Part shown: piece by piece, positions 42,920-52,615 of the stretch
How positions within the stretch are numbered: position 1 is the stretch's first letter
Layout: every line of letters starts with the position of its first letter
Assembly (NCBI GenBank): GCA_964570855.1
Contig: CAZMZR010000002.1
Location: 1 to 64,000, forward strand
Origin: JAFGPS01 sp964570855
Lineage (GTDB): Bacteria; Planctomycetota; Phycisphaerae; Sedimentisphaerales; Anaerobacaceae
Length of the DNA stretch: 64,000 nucleotides
Direction of reading: 5' to 3'
Position numbers and translations under genes: made by a program
The notes under the pieces: generated by a model
The model's input: only the letters and a program-made list of their open reading frames with translations
What the model was told of the DNA's origin: nothing
Databases searched by the model: none

Positions 42920-45103
42920 CTAACTCCTTGTTAATTCTTTGAGTAACAATCTTATTTCATTCATAGTGTTTACCTGAAACCTTGCATTTGAAATACTCAG
43001 TCCCACTTTAATCGAATAAGCCTCATCCGGAAGGGCCTGAAACATTTCTTCATCGGTATAATCGTCTCCGGCGGCCAGCAAAAAATCCCATTTTTGATTT
43101 GCCGTCCAAAACTCCACCGCCCGGCCCTTATTTACTCCGGCGCTTTTTATTTCAATGATTTTGTTGCCCTCGAATACCCTTACATCGAGATTCTCCGTCA
43201 AATTCATCAGAGCATCTCTGAGTTCCTGCCCTCTGATGTAAGCAAACTCAGGGTCTGCTCTTCGGTAGTGCCAGACTAATGAGAAATCTTTTTCCTCAAC
43301 GGAAGATCCGGGTGTTCGATCAGTATAAATATCAAGAATAGGTCTAATGGTATCTTTCCATCGAGCTTCGAGAGGTTGTGTACACTGCCATTGTTGATCT
43401 TTGTGCTTGATCCAGGCGCCATGTTCGGCAACCAATGACACATCGAGATTACCGAGCCATTCTTCCAAGGTTTTTTTATCTCTTCCACTTATTATTACAA
43501 CACAGTTTTTGTCATTGCCTGATAGATTCTGCAACAAATCCATAATTTCGATATCAGGTCCCGCCTGTGCAGGCTTTCCTCTGAAACCTACAAGTGTTCC
43601 GTCATAATCAAGCAGTAGTAATCGTTTACGACCTGCCGCGTAATCTTCGATTAACTTCCGTCTCGTGGATTCGGAAAGTTTATGCACGTAAAGCTCCTGC
43701 TGTGTCTTCTTGATATCGGACAGAGCGTTTATAAAGTCACTGCTCCATCTTGAGACGTCATAACGTGCGATTCTCTCCTGCATCAGCCTGTTACGCTCGA
43801 TTTGCTCCAGCAAAGGCATTTCAAGAGCGTCCTTAATAGCTTTAACTATGGCCCCTTTATTGTGTGCATTTATTATCAGAGCTTCACCCAGTTCGCTCGC
43901 CGCTCCTGTCATCTCGCTGAGAATCAAAACACCTTTGCCGTCGGTTTTTCCTGCAATAAATTCCTTCGCTATCAGGTTCATTCCGTCCCTGAGAGGAGTA
44001 ACCAATGCCGCATCGGCAACATGATACAAAGCAGCAATTTTATTAAAAGGCATATAACGGTACAGATACCATACGGGGCTATAGCCGATTGCACCATGTT
44101 CACCGTTTATCCTCCCGACAAGATGCTCAAGTCTTTCTCTGAGCACCTGATAATCCTCAACGTCCGTGCGTGATGGGACAGCGACCATAATGAGTGTCAC
44201 TTTGCCCTTATACTCGGGATTCTCGGATAAAAACAAATCGAATGCTTCCAGTCGCTGGATAATGCCCTTGGTATAATCCAGTCTGTCAATGGATATGATA
44301 ATCTTGCGTTTTCCGACGGTTTGAAGTATTTTTTCCACCTCTTTTTTGACGCCGGTACTCTTAATCGCCTGAGAATATTTCCTGTAATCGATACCCATAG
44401 GAAATGCATCGACTTTAACAATATGACTGCCGAAATTTATCTGGCCCAGTTTGTGTTCAAGACCTATTATTCTGCTGACGCTGCTGATAAAGTGTCGGAC
44501 ATAGTCGTAGGTGTGGAAGCCTATCAAATCAGCTCCCAGCAAGCCGTTAAGAATTTCTTCACGCCAGGGTAAAAGCCGGAACAATTCAAATGACGGCCAT
44601 GGTATGTGCAGAAAAAAACCGATTTCCAGATCGGAGAATTCCTCCCTTAGAAGCTTTGGAAGCAGCATTAACTGATAATCGTGGACCCAGACACGGTCTC
44701 CCGGCTCGGCGATATCGGCCACCACCCTGAAAAAAGCCTGATTGACCTGTTTATACGTTTTCCAAAAACTATCTTCCCATATTGTACGCGTGGGAAAATA
44801 GTGAAAAAGAGGCCATATTGTCTTGTTGCTGAAACCGAGATAATATCGTTCTATTTGCTTTTCGGAAAGAAATATCGGTATGCAGTTTTCCGCAGCCAGC
44901 TTTTCTTTTATTCTTTCTTTATTGTCGCTGGTCAACTTTTCATTCGTTATTCCGGGCCATCCTATCCACAGACGTTCATAAAATTCAGGCAGCGAAGATA
45001 AACCAACAGCAAGACCGCCGGGACTGGGCCGAAAACTAAACTCATCGGCCCTTTTTGTTATACTAAACGGTAATCTGTTGGCAACCACAAGCAATCGCCC
45101 CAT
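42920..45103 (-). CDS. otsAB: fused trehalose-6-phosphate synthase / phosphatase
   Basis: This 727-residue protein joins two enzymes. Residues 1 to about 470 are a GT20 synthase: VVANRLPFSI, PSPGGLAVGL, WIGWPG, WVHDYQLMLLPKLLR, GFFLHIPWPSFE, SIDRLDYTKGI and LRDGMNLIAKEF. Residues about 490-727 are a HAD phosphatase with LLLLDYDGTLVGF, VVIISGRDKKTLEEWL, VAEHGAWI and AAGDDYTDEEMF. Together they make trehalose from UDP-glucose and glucose 6-phosphate. The fused form is common in plants and some bacteria. It is the first gene of the operon with treT. Confidence 0.95.
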   Translation of the reverse strand: MGRLLVVANRLPFSITKRADEFSFRPSPGGLAVGLSSLPEFYERLWIGWPGITNEKLTSDNKERIKEKLAAENCIPIFLSEKQIERYYLGFSNKTIWPLFHYFPTRTIWEDSFWKTYKQVNQAFFRVVADIAEPGDRVWVHDYQLMLLPKLLREEFSDLEIGFFLHIPWPSFELFRLLPWREEILNGLLGADLIGFHTYDYVRHFISSVSRIIGLEHKLGQINFGSHIVKVDAFPMGIDYRKYSQAIKSTGVKKEVEKILQTVGKRKIIISIDRLDYTKGIIQRLEAFDLFLSENPEYKGKVTLIMVAVPSRTDVEDYQVLRERLEHLVGRINGEHGAIGYSPVWYLYRYMPFNKIAALYHVADAALVTPLRDGMNLIAKEFIAGKTDGKGVLILSEMTGAASELGEALIINAHNKGAIVKAIKDALEMPLLEQIERNRLMQERIARYDVSRWSSDFINALSDIKKTQQELYVHKLSESTRRKLIEDYAAGRKRLLLLDYDGTLVGFRGKPAQAGPDIEIMDLLQNLSGNDKNCVVIISGRDKKTLEEWLGNLDVSLVAEHGAWIKHKDQQWQCTQPLEARWKDTIRPILDIYTDRTPGSSVEEKDFSLVWHYRRADPEFAYIRGQELRDALMNLTENLDVRVFEGNKIIEIKSAGVNKGRAVEFWTANQKWDFLLAAGDDYTDEEMFQALPDEAYSIKVGLSISNARFQVNTMNEIRLLLKELTRS

Positions 45104-45364
45104 AGCATTCCCTTTCTATTAAATGCTTTTATACCAAACCAGCGGAATATCTCAAGGTTAAATCCTGATTAATAAGACTGTCGGGGCGAATGAACGTTCG
45201 GTTTTACATATTTCGGACAAAAACAGCCTTCAATACGCCGTTATTCCAATATCTGTAAAGTCACAACAATAAACGACAAATTTCACAATGGCGATATGAG
45301 TATTTAAACGATAGTATATTGTTCGTTCATTAGTACAATATCGAATTATCAGGAGTCAGAAAAC

Positions 45365-46441
45365 TTGGCGTCGGAAAAAACCAAAAAAAAGTCGCTTCGA
45401 ATAGCTTTAATTGCATCCGAACGCACTGTCACTGAGTACCGGATGTTTTTAGGGCGTCTTCTGGTCGGTTTGACGGACGAGTCGATTCCGGTAGCTTTGG
45501 TTTGTCCTCAGAACAGTAATCTGGATTCAATCGTCCTCGGCGCTGCTGAAGTCATCAGGTACTCAAACATCGAATTACCTTTGATAAAGCATCTCAACAA
45601 ACGGCTGCTGACCGAGAGCCTCGCAAAATTCAAGCCTACTGTTTTACATTGCCTCTGTGAAACACAGGCCGGCCTTGTTCGGCAATTAGGGCATCAATTG
45701 AATTTGCCTTATGTGTTAATGATAAATTCTCTGCAGGAACGATGGAGCCGATTGGCCGTATCATCAACACAATGTATCAGAATTGTCGTGCCCGCCCGGA
45801 GCATCGCCGACGATTTCACCCGGTTCTATCCTCGTTTTGCCGACAGAGTACGGCAAATCAATATCGGGACTTTTACAACACAGACCGCCTGCTGCTTCTC
45901 CAGGCCTTCCGGAATGCCGACGATTGTGACGGCCCATCCCTTCCGTAAAGATAATGAATTTGAGAATTTAATCAGCGCCCTTAGGCATTTGCTTATCGAC
46001 GGCTACGAGTTCATGATGGTCGTTATAGGCGGCGGGCGGGCGGAGGAAAAATTATGGAAATTGCTGGCCGCACTGGATATGCTACGGATTGTCACTATTG
46101 TCCCCAGAGCAACGCCGTGGCGACAGGTCCTCGGCACCGCCGATGTCTTCATACAACCTCAGCCAACCACAACTTTCAATGCTCTGTTGCTGGAAGCAAT
46201 GAGTGTCGGAGCCGCCGTAGCAGCCTGCAAAGGCGGAGTTGACGATTTGATCGTCGAGAACGAGACCGCCGTTATATTTGATACGAACGATGAGCTTAGT
46301 ATTTTCGGTGCCCTGCAACTGCTGCTCAGCAGACGTGAGTTTTCTCGTAAAATCGCCGACAACGCACAGGAATATTTGAGAAAAAACCACACCGTCAGCA
46401 GTATGATATCATCGTTCATACAAATCTATAACGAAGCATAA
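45365..46441 (+). CDS. GT4-family glycosyltransferase
   Basis: This 358-residue protein starts at TTG with AGGAG 9 bases upstream. It has a GT-B fold: an N-terminal KSLRIALIASERTVTEYRM strand-loop, and in the C-terminal domain AHPFRKDNEFENLISALRHL, VVIGGGRAEEKLWKL, VTIVPRATPWRQVLGTADVFIQP and FNALLLEAMSVGAAVAACKGGV, with the donor-binding acidic motif. Acceptor and product are unknown. It is divergent from the trehalose operon, which may hint at a carbohydrate role, but no direct link is visible. Confidence 0.82.
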   Translation: MASEKTKKKSLRIALIASERTVTEYRMFLGRLLVGLTDESIPVALVCPQNSNLDSIVLGAAEVIRYSNIELPLIKHLNKRLLTESLAKFKPTVLHCLCETQAGLVRQLGHQLNLPYVLMINSLQERWSRLAVSSTQCIRIVVPARSIADDFTRFYPRFADRVRQINIGTFTTQTACCFSRPSGMPTIVTAHPFRKDNEFENLISALRHLLIDGYEFMMVVIGGGRAEEKLWKLLAALDMLRIVTIVPRATPWRQVLGTADVFIQPQPTTTFNALLLEAMSVGAAVAACKGGVDDLIVENETAVIFDTNDELSIFGALQLLLSRREFSRKIADNAQEYLRKNHTVSSMISSFIQIYNEA

Positions 46442-46491
46442 CAGTGATTTATCAGCTTAAATCGAACATCTGCTCAATATCCCGTCTTTAC

Positions 46492-46557
46492 AGACTCGAA
46501 AAAAGAGGTCGAATTCATATTTATATTTTCTGTAACGAAAAATCTTTTTCCGAGTCT
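46492..46557. promoter_or_regulatory. long inverted repeat, candidate regulatory site
   Basis: AGACTCGAAAAAAGA (46492-46506) and TCTTTTTCCGAGTCT (46543-46557) are inverted repeats of 15 bases with one mismatch, separated by 36 AT-rich bases. It lies 50 bases after the GT4 gene and 82 bases before the next gene. There is no T-run, so a terminator is less likely than an operator or RNA structure. Confidence 0.55.
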
Positions 46558-46638
46558 ATAAAAACAATATGATTATAATCATTACAAACAATAGCTTTGG
46601 TCTCAACTTATTCAATTCATAAATCAAGGAGGCCGAAT

Positions 46639-47730
46639 ATGCAAAGCGATAAAATAATGATTCTTATTCTAATGCTTGTTTGCCCGGCTGTTGCACCGTT
46701 ATGTTTTGCCGGAACGTCAAACCGGCAACCAGAAGCGGACGAATTGCTAACCAAATACGTCAAGACACTTGAGTCGGTTCGCTCTTTTATTGTCAAATCT
46801 GAAAGCACTGTTGAGCACCAATGGCAATATAGCAGGAATTGGCGTGAGCCGGGATTTAGGGGCCGAGGACACAAAGGTACGACTTATGAACGTCTGGAAA
46901 TCCGAACTGATGGTGAACGTTTACATGAACGCTCGTACAAATGGGGACAAATCAGCACCAGTTTTCCGTCCGTATCTAAAGATCAGCCGACATACAATTG
47001 CAGAAACTATGCTAATGGTGAACTGTATCGGCACTCCATGCATGTGTATCCGGATTCTTCGGGAGGATTAGTCATGCTGAATAAACCGCAGAGCTATAGC
47101 CTCGGCGGTGTTGAGAGAAGGCTTCAGGGCTATGTTGTTCAGACTCACGAGCGAGTTGACTCAGTTTTGAGCAGGACTAAGAGCATCTCAGTACGCCCGG
47201 GGACCGCAAAGATTGGTGATTCCGATTGCTATGTGATAGACGCCGAAACGGACTGCGGCAGAGTTACCGTTTGGATAGACCCTGCACATGGCTACCACCT
47301 GGCGAGGGCGGAAGTTAAAGCCACAGAGGGTGACCTTTATTTTGGCAAACCGCTGAACAAAGAGCAGGTCATAAGCAACCACATCGAGATTCGTCGATTC
47401 GAAAAGGTGGACAGTATCTGGATTCCTATGGAAGTGGAAGCTGTCATTGAAAACCACTATGGTCCCGGCAGCTATTCAATGTCAAAAGAACGCTACAAGC
47501 GCACTGAGGTCGTACTGAATCCTGACCATAATGACCTGGACTCTTTTGATAATCCTCTGGAGAATCCGGAGAATGATCCGCTGCTTATAAATGGAACAAT
47601 GGTTCATATAGCAGATGTGCCGGATAGATATAAATGGCAGGACGGCAAAGTTGTGGATGCAAACGACAAGGTTATCATAGACTTTCGTAAGAAGGCCTCC
47701 GAGGGAGGTAATAACGATGCAAATCCCTAA
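46639..47730 (+). CDS. exported protein, LolA/outer-membrane lipoprotein-sorting-like
   Basis: ATG 46639 is preferred (AAGGAGG 8 bases upstream) to an earlier codon; it gives 363 residues. A signal peptide (IMILILMLVCPAVAPLCFA) precedes ADELLTKYVKTLESVRSFIVKSES, which resembles the start of LolA/LolB- and RseB-like half-barrel proteins. Later strands include ERLEIRTDGERLHERSYKWG, CYVIDAETDCGRVTVWIDP and RRFEKVDSIWIPMEVEAVIE, consistent with that fold. The C-terminal tail (YKWQDGKVVDANDKVI) is common in planctomycete relatives by recollection. Function is probably binding of a lipid or lipoprotein outside the inner membrane. Confidence in the fold is moderate. Confidence 0.6.
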   Translation: MQSDKIMILILMLVCPAVAPLCFAGTSNRQPEADELLTKYVKTLESVRSFIVKSESTVEHQWQYSRNWREPGFRGRGHKGTTYERLEIRTDGERLHERSYKWGQISTSFPSVSKDQPTYNCRNYANGELYRHSMHVYPDSSGGLVMLNKPQSYSLGGVERRLQGYVVQTHERVDSVLSRTKSISVRPGTAKIGDSDCYVIDAETDCGRVTVWIDPAHGYHLARAEVKATEGDLYFGKPLNKEQVISNHIEIRRFEKVDSIWIPMEVEAVIENHYGPGSYSMSKERYKRTEVVLNPDHNDLDSFDNPLENPENDPLLINGTMVHIADVPDRYKWQDGKVVDANDKVIIDFRKKASEGGNNDANP

Positions 47731-47868
47731 AAGAATAATCAAACTTTAATCCACACAGATTTACATATTGCATCTAAAAATCCCGAAGAAGGACTTGACA
47801 GGGGTTTTGTTTTGATGTAACTGATTATTCGTACAGGGATGATATTAAAGCAAAAAAGGAGTGCCAAG

Positions 47869-48270
47869 ATGCGAACCAGACAAATCCTTCTAATAATCAC
47901 ACTTACAGGAATCAGCATAATCGGCCAAGGCTGCATCGCCGCCGCAGTCGGTATCGGGGCCGCCGGAGCCGCCGGTACTATCGCGTACATCAAGGGCGAC
48001 CTGGAAGCGATAGAAGCGGAGGACCTCGATGTCGTTTATGAAGCGGCTATAAAAGCGGCCGGGGAGCTTGAGCTAAGAGTATTCTCCAAAACAAAGGATG
48101 CCCTGACGGCTACGATTTACGCCCGCGACGCAGAGGATAAAAAAGTTACTATAACACTTAAGAGAACGACCGAGCAAACAACCAAGCTTTCCATTCGTAT
48201 CGGCACTTTCGGAGATGAAACCAAATCAAGACTCATATATAAAAAGATATGCGATAACCTTCTGCGCTAA
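47869..48270 (+). CDS. DUF3568-family lipoprotein
   Basis: ATG 47869 has AAGGAG 8 bases upstream and gives 133 residues. The signal peptide ends in the lipobox GQGC (Cys22), followed by a glycine/alanine-rich stretch (AAAVGIGAAGAAGTIAYIKGDL). The remainder, with VVYEAAIKAAGELELRV and TIRLKRTTEQTTKLSIRIGTFGD-like strands, matches DUF3568 proteins, small lipoproteins of unknown function. It stands alone, convergent with the flavoprotein gene. Confidence 0.8.
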   Translation: MRTRQILLIITLTGISIIGQGCIAAAVGIGAAGAAGTIAYIKGDLEAIEAEDLDVVYEAAIKAAGELELRVFSKTKDALTATIYARDAEDKKVTITLKRTTEQTTKLSIRIGTFGDETKSRLIYKKICDNLLR

Positions 48271-48299
48271 AAGTCAACAGTGGCGGGGGAGGGAAGTAA

Positions 48300-48917
48300 T
48301 CAGGTCAATTCAATATCAACAGGCTTCTGTAAAAGCGAGTCGTCGGCGACCAGTAAAGAGCCGAGGCGGATAGCCTCATCAAGAGCAGAATGATGTTTCT
48401 CGATATCGCCGTGTTCGTCAATTTGATTGACAAATAAACCGGCGACATATTTTACCTGGAGTGAATCGAAATATGCCTTCATCGTTCTACGGACGCTGTC
48501 GAATTGTTTGGTGCTCTTCGAGCCGCCAACAGCGATAACCATCGCACGGCGATCGCGTTCGGAACTGAACAACTGTTTTTTGAGAACGTATTGATGCGCC
48601 CAAAGGCACTGGCCGCGATCGATTAGCATCTTGGCCTGGGCGCAGACGGTCATAAAAAATATCGGCGTTGCGAAAATCAGACGGTCGGTATTAAGCAATT
48701 TTTCAAGGAGCTGCTGATAATCATCTTCCACAATACATCTGCCCGTAGCGTAACAGGCGTTGCATTCAGTGCACGGGCCGACGTTGTAATCGGTCAAATG
48801 AATATATTCAATCCGGGCGCCCGCTGATTCGGCGCCTTCCAAAGACCGGCGTAAAAGGAAATCACTGTTACCACCGGCTCTCGGGCTGGTTGAAATTCCA
48901 AGCACTTTTACAGACAT
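48300..48917 (-). CDS. NADPH-dependent FMN reductase-like flavoprotein
   Basis: This 205-residue protein has the flavodoxin-like FMN loop GISTSPRAGGNSDFLLR near the N-terminus. A ferredoxin-like cysteine cluster follows (CTECNACYATGRC), as in iron-sulfur flavoproteins of anaerobes. The segment ATPIFFMTVCAQAKMLIDRGQCLW binds the isoalloxazine ring. It is probably a cytoplasmic electron carrier or oxidoreductase, such as in oxygen or metal reduction. The cysteine spacing may bind a [4Fe-4S] cluster, supporting an anaerobic lifestyle. It stands alone. Confidence 0.85.
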   Translation of the reverse strand: MSVKVLGISTSPRAGGNSDFLLRRSLEGAESAGARIEYIHLTDYNVGPCTECNACYATGRCIVEDDYQQLLEKLLNTDRLIFATPIFFMTVCAQAKMLIDRGQCLWAHQYVLKKQLFSSERDRRAMVIAVGGSKSTKQFDSVRRTMKAYFDSLQVKYVAGLFVNQIDEHGDIEKHHSALDEAIRLGSLLVADDSLLQKPVDIELT

Positions 48918-48986
48918 ATAAAAATCCTAAAACAGTTTTATACCGGATTATCGCCCCTGCAGGAAGAATATTATGCGGCAATAGTT

Positions 48987-49271
48987 TCACTCCACAACAG
49001 GCATGATACTTTTTCGGGAAGACCTGGGCGATTGCGGCGTTCCGAAGTCATAAGACGAGTTACGCCCCAGTCTCCAGGTTTGCCCGGTCTGCGTGTCGAT
49101 AACGAATACGGCAAGCTCGTCGGTCCCCGCGGCGCAGCATTCGTACCTTCCCCTGTTATTATTCCCGCCGGAGGCACCAAGGGCCAGAAACAGGCACAAG
49201 GCCAGCAAAAAACCGACGGCTACACTGGAAAAATTAATGTCCCATTTTAACATGTTTTTTTTGCGTTCCAT
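48987..49271 (-). CDS. small single-pass membrane protein, unknown function
   Basis: ATG 49271 with GAGGGG upstream is preferred to an earlier codon at 49490; it gives 94 residues. One membrane helix lies near residues 15-32 (FSSVAVGFLLALCLFLALG). The outside part has CCAAGTDELAVFVIDTQTGQTWRLGR, a beta-strand pair resembling those seen in many short planctomycete proteins. It ends in a basic serine-rich tail. No function is recognised. Confidence 0.6.
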   Translation of the reverse strand: MERKKNMLKWDINFSSVAVGFLLALCLFLALGASGGNNNRGRYECCAAGTDELAVFVIDTQTGQTWRLGRNSSYDFGTPQSPRSSRKSIMPVVE

Positions 49272-49825
49272 AACTACGGCCCCTCGAATTTTATTTCTTA
49301 TTTTCTGGTAGATAAATGTAATATTATCGGTTCGGATGTCACACTTCAAACTTTTTTTCCGCGTAAGTTCAGAGATGGCATAGGCTAATATCGCACGTCC
49401 AAAATAATTCAAGATTTCAAATATCTCATGTCGATTATTAATATTGTTATGAACAAATGGGTGGCTCTGGATAATGACCAATAGGGCCATGTTAGTTCGA
49501 ACTTATTTTGTCTATTCTTTGTATTTGCACACATGTCAGAACGTAAACCTGGCAAAATAAGCAAGGGCTAAAGAAAAAAACGGAAAGAGCCACATGAATA
49601 AAGGGAGAGTCGCAAGGCTCTCCCATTTTTTTATTTCCATAATTTAACATTTCACATCTGTTCTCAATCGCAGGTATTTTTCATCCCAATTAGGTAAGTT
49701 CTAAAAACACAGCCTGTGTTATACCGGAGTAATATTAGGCTTGAGATTCAAAACGGAGTTCTTGACAGAGGTTATGACGGGTCGTATGATTTGCAGATAA
49801 GAAAATTTTATTTGGAGCAGAAAAC
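49272..49825. other. intergenic region between a small membrane protein gene and argH
   Basis: No gene is supported. An intrinsic terminator lies at 49603-49632, so some transcript probably ends there. No promoter can be assigned with confidence. The last 70 bases lead to the argH ribosome site. Confidence 0.5.
49603..49632 (+). terminator. intrinsic terminator
   Basis: GGGAGAG (49603-49609) and CTCTCCC (49618-49624) form a seven-pair stem with an 8-base loop, followed by ATTTTTTT. On the plus strand it would end a short transcript begun in the upstream gap, or act as an attenuator before argH. Confidence 0.8.
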
Positions 49826-51214
49826 ATGGCTGAAGCAGAAAAGAGCTGGGAAAAGCGATTATCAGGCGAGCCGGACGAACTGACAGTCAATTTCGTGGAG
49901 TCACTCTCGATAGACAAGCGTCTGTACAAATATGATATAGTCGGGTCGATCGCCCATGCGCAGATGCTGGCCGAGCAGAAGCTGATTACCAAAGATGAAT
50001 TAAGACAGATAAAAGACGGGCTTATCCAAATCAGTGAGGACATTTCGGCGGGGCGGTTCAAATTCGAGAAGAAGTATGAAGATATTCACATGGCAATCGA
50101 GACCGCACTGGTCGAAAGAATCGGCCCGGCCGGCAAGAAACTTCATACCGGAAGAAGCCGCAACGACCAGGTAGCAACCGATATCCGACTCTGGATGCGG
50201 GACGAAATAGAGATTCTGCAGACCAGGATAACGCTGCTCCAAAAAGCGTTCGTAAAATCGGCGGGAAAATATACCGACGACATTATGCCGGGCTATACCC
50301 ACCTCCAGCGCGCCCAGCCGGTATCCGTCGCATCTTATCTGTTAAGTTTCGTCGAGCGGTTCGAGCGTGATTATATTCGCCTGAAAAACTGTAAAATCTT
50401 ATTGAATATATCGCCGTTGGGCAGCGGGGCGATCGCCGGCTCGACGCTTCCGCTGGACCGTAAAAATACAGCCGAGCAACTTGGCTTTTCAGATATCGGA
50501 TATAACAGTATCGATGCGGTCGGCGACAGGGATTTTTGTGCTGAGTTCATTTTCGATTGCGCCCTGACAGCTACACATCTTTCGAACCTGGCCGAAGATT
50601 TGATACTCTTCTGCTCCAATGAATTCGGATTCCTGTGGATTGACGATGCATACTGCACATCTTCGAGCATGATGCCGCAGAAAAGAAACCTCGACGTGGC
50701 CGAACTAATACGCGGCAAAACCGGACGTGTTTACGGTTCTTTGATGGCGATGCTGACGATTCTCAAGGCCCAGCCGTCGGGCTATAACCGCGACCTGCAG
50801 GAGGACAAGGTTCATATTTTCGCCGCAGCCGATACCGTCGAAGCCTGTCTGGATATGGCATGTGCGATAATTTCACACAGCAGGTTCGATACGAAACTTA
50901 TTGCAGACGGTTTGAACGAAGGATTCCTGGATGCCACTGCATTAGCCGAGTACCTGGTTGGAAAAGGGACTGCATTTCGCCGGGCGCACGGCATTGTCGG
51001 CTCTCTGGTCGCCGAGTGTGAGAAGCAGAATAAAAAACTAAGCGAGCTTACTTTGGATGAACTCAAACAACAGTGTGACGTAATCGAAGCGGACGTATAT
51101 GAAAGTCTCGGTGCGGTAAAAGTCGCCGACAAATATATCACCGAAGGTGCGGCCGGACCAAAACAGGCGAAAAGACAGATCGAATATTGGACCAAACAGT
51201 TGGGACAGCGATGA
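49826..51214 (+). CDS. argH: argininosuccinate lyase
   Basis: This 462-residue enzyme cleaves argininosuccinate to arginine and fumarate. The fumarase/lyase family motif SSSMMPQKRNLDVAELIRGK is near residue 280, and HTGRSRNDQVATDIRLWMRD and GYTHLQRAQPVSVASYLLS are further ArgH hallmarks. GGAG lies before the ATG. The stop TGA overlaps the thiL start ATG (ATGA), so argH-thiL-tsaE form an operon. No other arg genes are nearby. Confidence 0.97.
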   Translation: MAEAEKSWEKRLSGEPDELTVNFVESLSIDKRLYKYDIVGSIAHAQMLAEQKLITKDELRQIKDGLIQISEDISAGRFKFEKKYEDIHMAIETALVERIGPAGKKLHTGRSRNDQVATDIRLWMRDEIEILQTRITLLQKAFVKSAGKYTDDIMPGYTHLQRAQPVSVASYLLSFVERFERDYIRLKNCKILLNISPLGSGAIAGSTLPLDRKNTAEQLGFSDIGYNSIDAVGDRDFCAEFIFDCALTATHLSNLAEDLILFCSNEFGFLWIDDAYCTSSSMMPQKRNLDVAELIRGKTGRVYGSLMAMLTILKAQPSGYNRDLQEDKVHIFAAADTVEACLDMACAIISHSRFDTKLIADGLNEGFLDATALAEYLVGKGTAFRRAHGIVGSLVAECEKQNKKLSELTLDELKQQCDVIEADVYESLGAVKVADKYITEGAAGPKQAKRQIEYWTKQLGQR

Positions 51215-52134
51215 GCGCGACCGAAGATGAAATAACCGGCTGGTTCGCACGCCAGAGTAAATTACCCAAAGAAGATTTTCCCATCGGAATCGGCGATGAT
51301 ATGGCACAGATTAGATTCGGCAACGAATCCGTCCTTGTTACTACGGACATGCTGCTGGACGGCGTGCATTTCGACCTGAGAAAAGCAACTTTGAAACAAA
51401 TCGGATACAAGGCCATGGCGGTCAGCCTGAGCGATTGTGCGGCGATGGCAACGATACCCGTTGCCGCAGTGGTATCGGTCGGTCTGCCCGCAGGTTTCGG
51501 CGCCGAAGAACTAAAAGAGCTTCACTCAGGCATTATCGAAGCGGCAGAGAAATTCAGTTGTCCCCTCGTAGGAGGTGACATTACGAGCTGGAAAAGCGAA
51601 AATCCGTTCGTAATAAACGTTGCAATGCTCAGCAAGCCGGCGAAAAACGAGCCGGTAAAGAGGTCCGGCGCAAAGGTCGACGACAGCATTTGCGTAACAG
51701 GCGCGCTGGGCGGTTCCGGATTCGGAAAACACCTAAAATTCGTACCGAGAATTAAAGAGGCGTTAAAAATCGCCCAAACGGTAAAAGTAAATTCAATGAT
51801 TGATATCAGCGACGGACTCGGCATCGATTTAAACCGAATCTGTCGGCAAAGCGGAGTCGGCGCCGTTATAGAAGAAGCACGGATACCAATTTTAAACGAA
51901 GCAAAGAAAACCGATAATCCGCTTGACTGCGCCCTGAACGACGGCGAAGACTTCGAGCTGCTTTTTACCCTCTCGCAAAGTAACTGCAGGAGCTTGTTTG
52001 AAAAGTGGGACCATCCTACACCGATAACTCAAATCGGAACTATTACCGATACCGAAAAAATTCAAATGAAGTCCTCGGACGGCGGAACTTGCGATTTGGA
52101 TATAAAAGGATACGACCACCTGATAAATTGTTAG
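51211..52134 (+). CDS. thiL: thiamine-monophosphate kinase
   Basis: ATG 51211 is chosen because it overlaps the argH stop; the longer reading lies inside argH. The 307-residue enzyme phosphorylates thiamine phosphate to thiamine pyrophosphate. Motifs are IGIGDDMAQI, TTDMLLDGVHFD, GLSDCAAMA-like SLSDCAAMATIP, VGGDITS and ISDGLGIDLNRI. The metal-binding aspartates are present. It is co-transcribed with argH and tsaE; this pairing is not a metabolic one. Confidence 0.94.
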   Translation: MSATEDEITGWFARQSKLPKEDFPIGIGDDMAQIRFGNESVLVTTDMLLDGVHFDLRKATLKQIGYKAMAVSLSDCAAMATIPVAAVVSVGLPAGFGAEELKELHSGIIEAAEKFSCPLVGGDITSWKSENPFVINVAMLSKPAKNEPVKRSGAKVDDSICVTGALGGSGFGKHLKFVPRIKEALKIAQTVKVNSMIDISDGLGIDLNRICRQSGVGAVIEEARIPILNEAKKTDNPLDCALNDGEDFELLFTLSQSNCRSLFEKWDHPTPITQIGTITDTEKIQMKSSDGGTCDLDIKGYDHLINC

Positions 52135-52162
52135 CTCCATACATAGAAACGGTTACAAAATA

Positions 52163-52615
52163 ATGCAGAAAAATTCCACAACAATTTCCAGATCGCCGGA
52201 AGAGACCATCGAGCTTGGCCGAAAACTCGGTTCTCAATTTAAGGGCGGTGAAGTAGTTGCGATTTGCGGGCCGCTGGGCAGCGGCAAAACACACCTTATC
52301 AAAGGAATCGCCGCCGGTATAGGCGCCAAAGACAGCAAAAGCGTTAACAGCCCTACGTTCGTGATAGTCAACCAATACCTCGGAAGACTGGATATTTATC
52401 ATATAGATGCTTATCGGCTGGACAGCGTTTCCGAGTTCGAGATGCTGGGCTTCGATGATTTCTGCTATCCTGATTCGGTCGTTCTGATAGAGTGGGCCGA
52501 TAAAGTCGAAGCTGCTTTAATATCCATAGACTATATAAAAATAGAGCTCGAGCACAGCGGTACAACCACCAGAACAATACATATCAAAAATACACCCGAA
52601 TACATCAAATTTTGA
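52163..52615 (+). CDS. tsaE: TsaE, tRNA threonylcarbamoyladenosine ATPase
   Basis: This 150-residue P-loop protein has GPLGSGKTHLIKGIAAGIGA near residues 36-55, NSPTFVIVNQY, IYHIDAYRLDS and LIEWADKV. These are the standard TsaE motifs. It works with TsaB and TsaD to make t6A at position 37 of ANN-reading tRNAs. It follows thiL by 28 bases. No strong ribosome site is seen, so translation may rely on coupling. Confidence 0.93.
   Translation: MQKNSTTISRSPEETIELGRKLGSQFKGGEVVAICGPLGSGKTHLIKGIAAGIGAKDSKSVNSPTFVIVNQYLGRLDIYHIDAYRLDSVSEFEMLGFDDFCYPDSVVLIEWADKVEAALISIDYIKIELEHSGTTTRTIHIKNTPEYIKF

Noticed and set aside
49540..49640. Possible c-di-GMP-I riboswitch before argH
   Set aside because: A few GEMM-like words occur but the core pairing is missing; only the terminator is supported.
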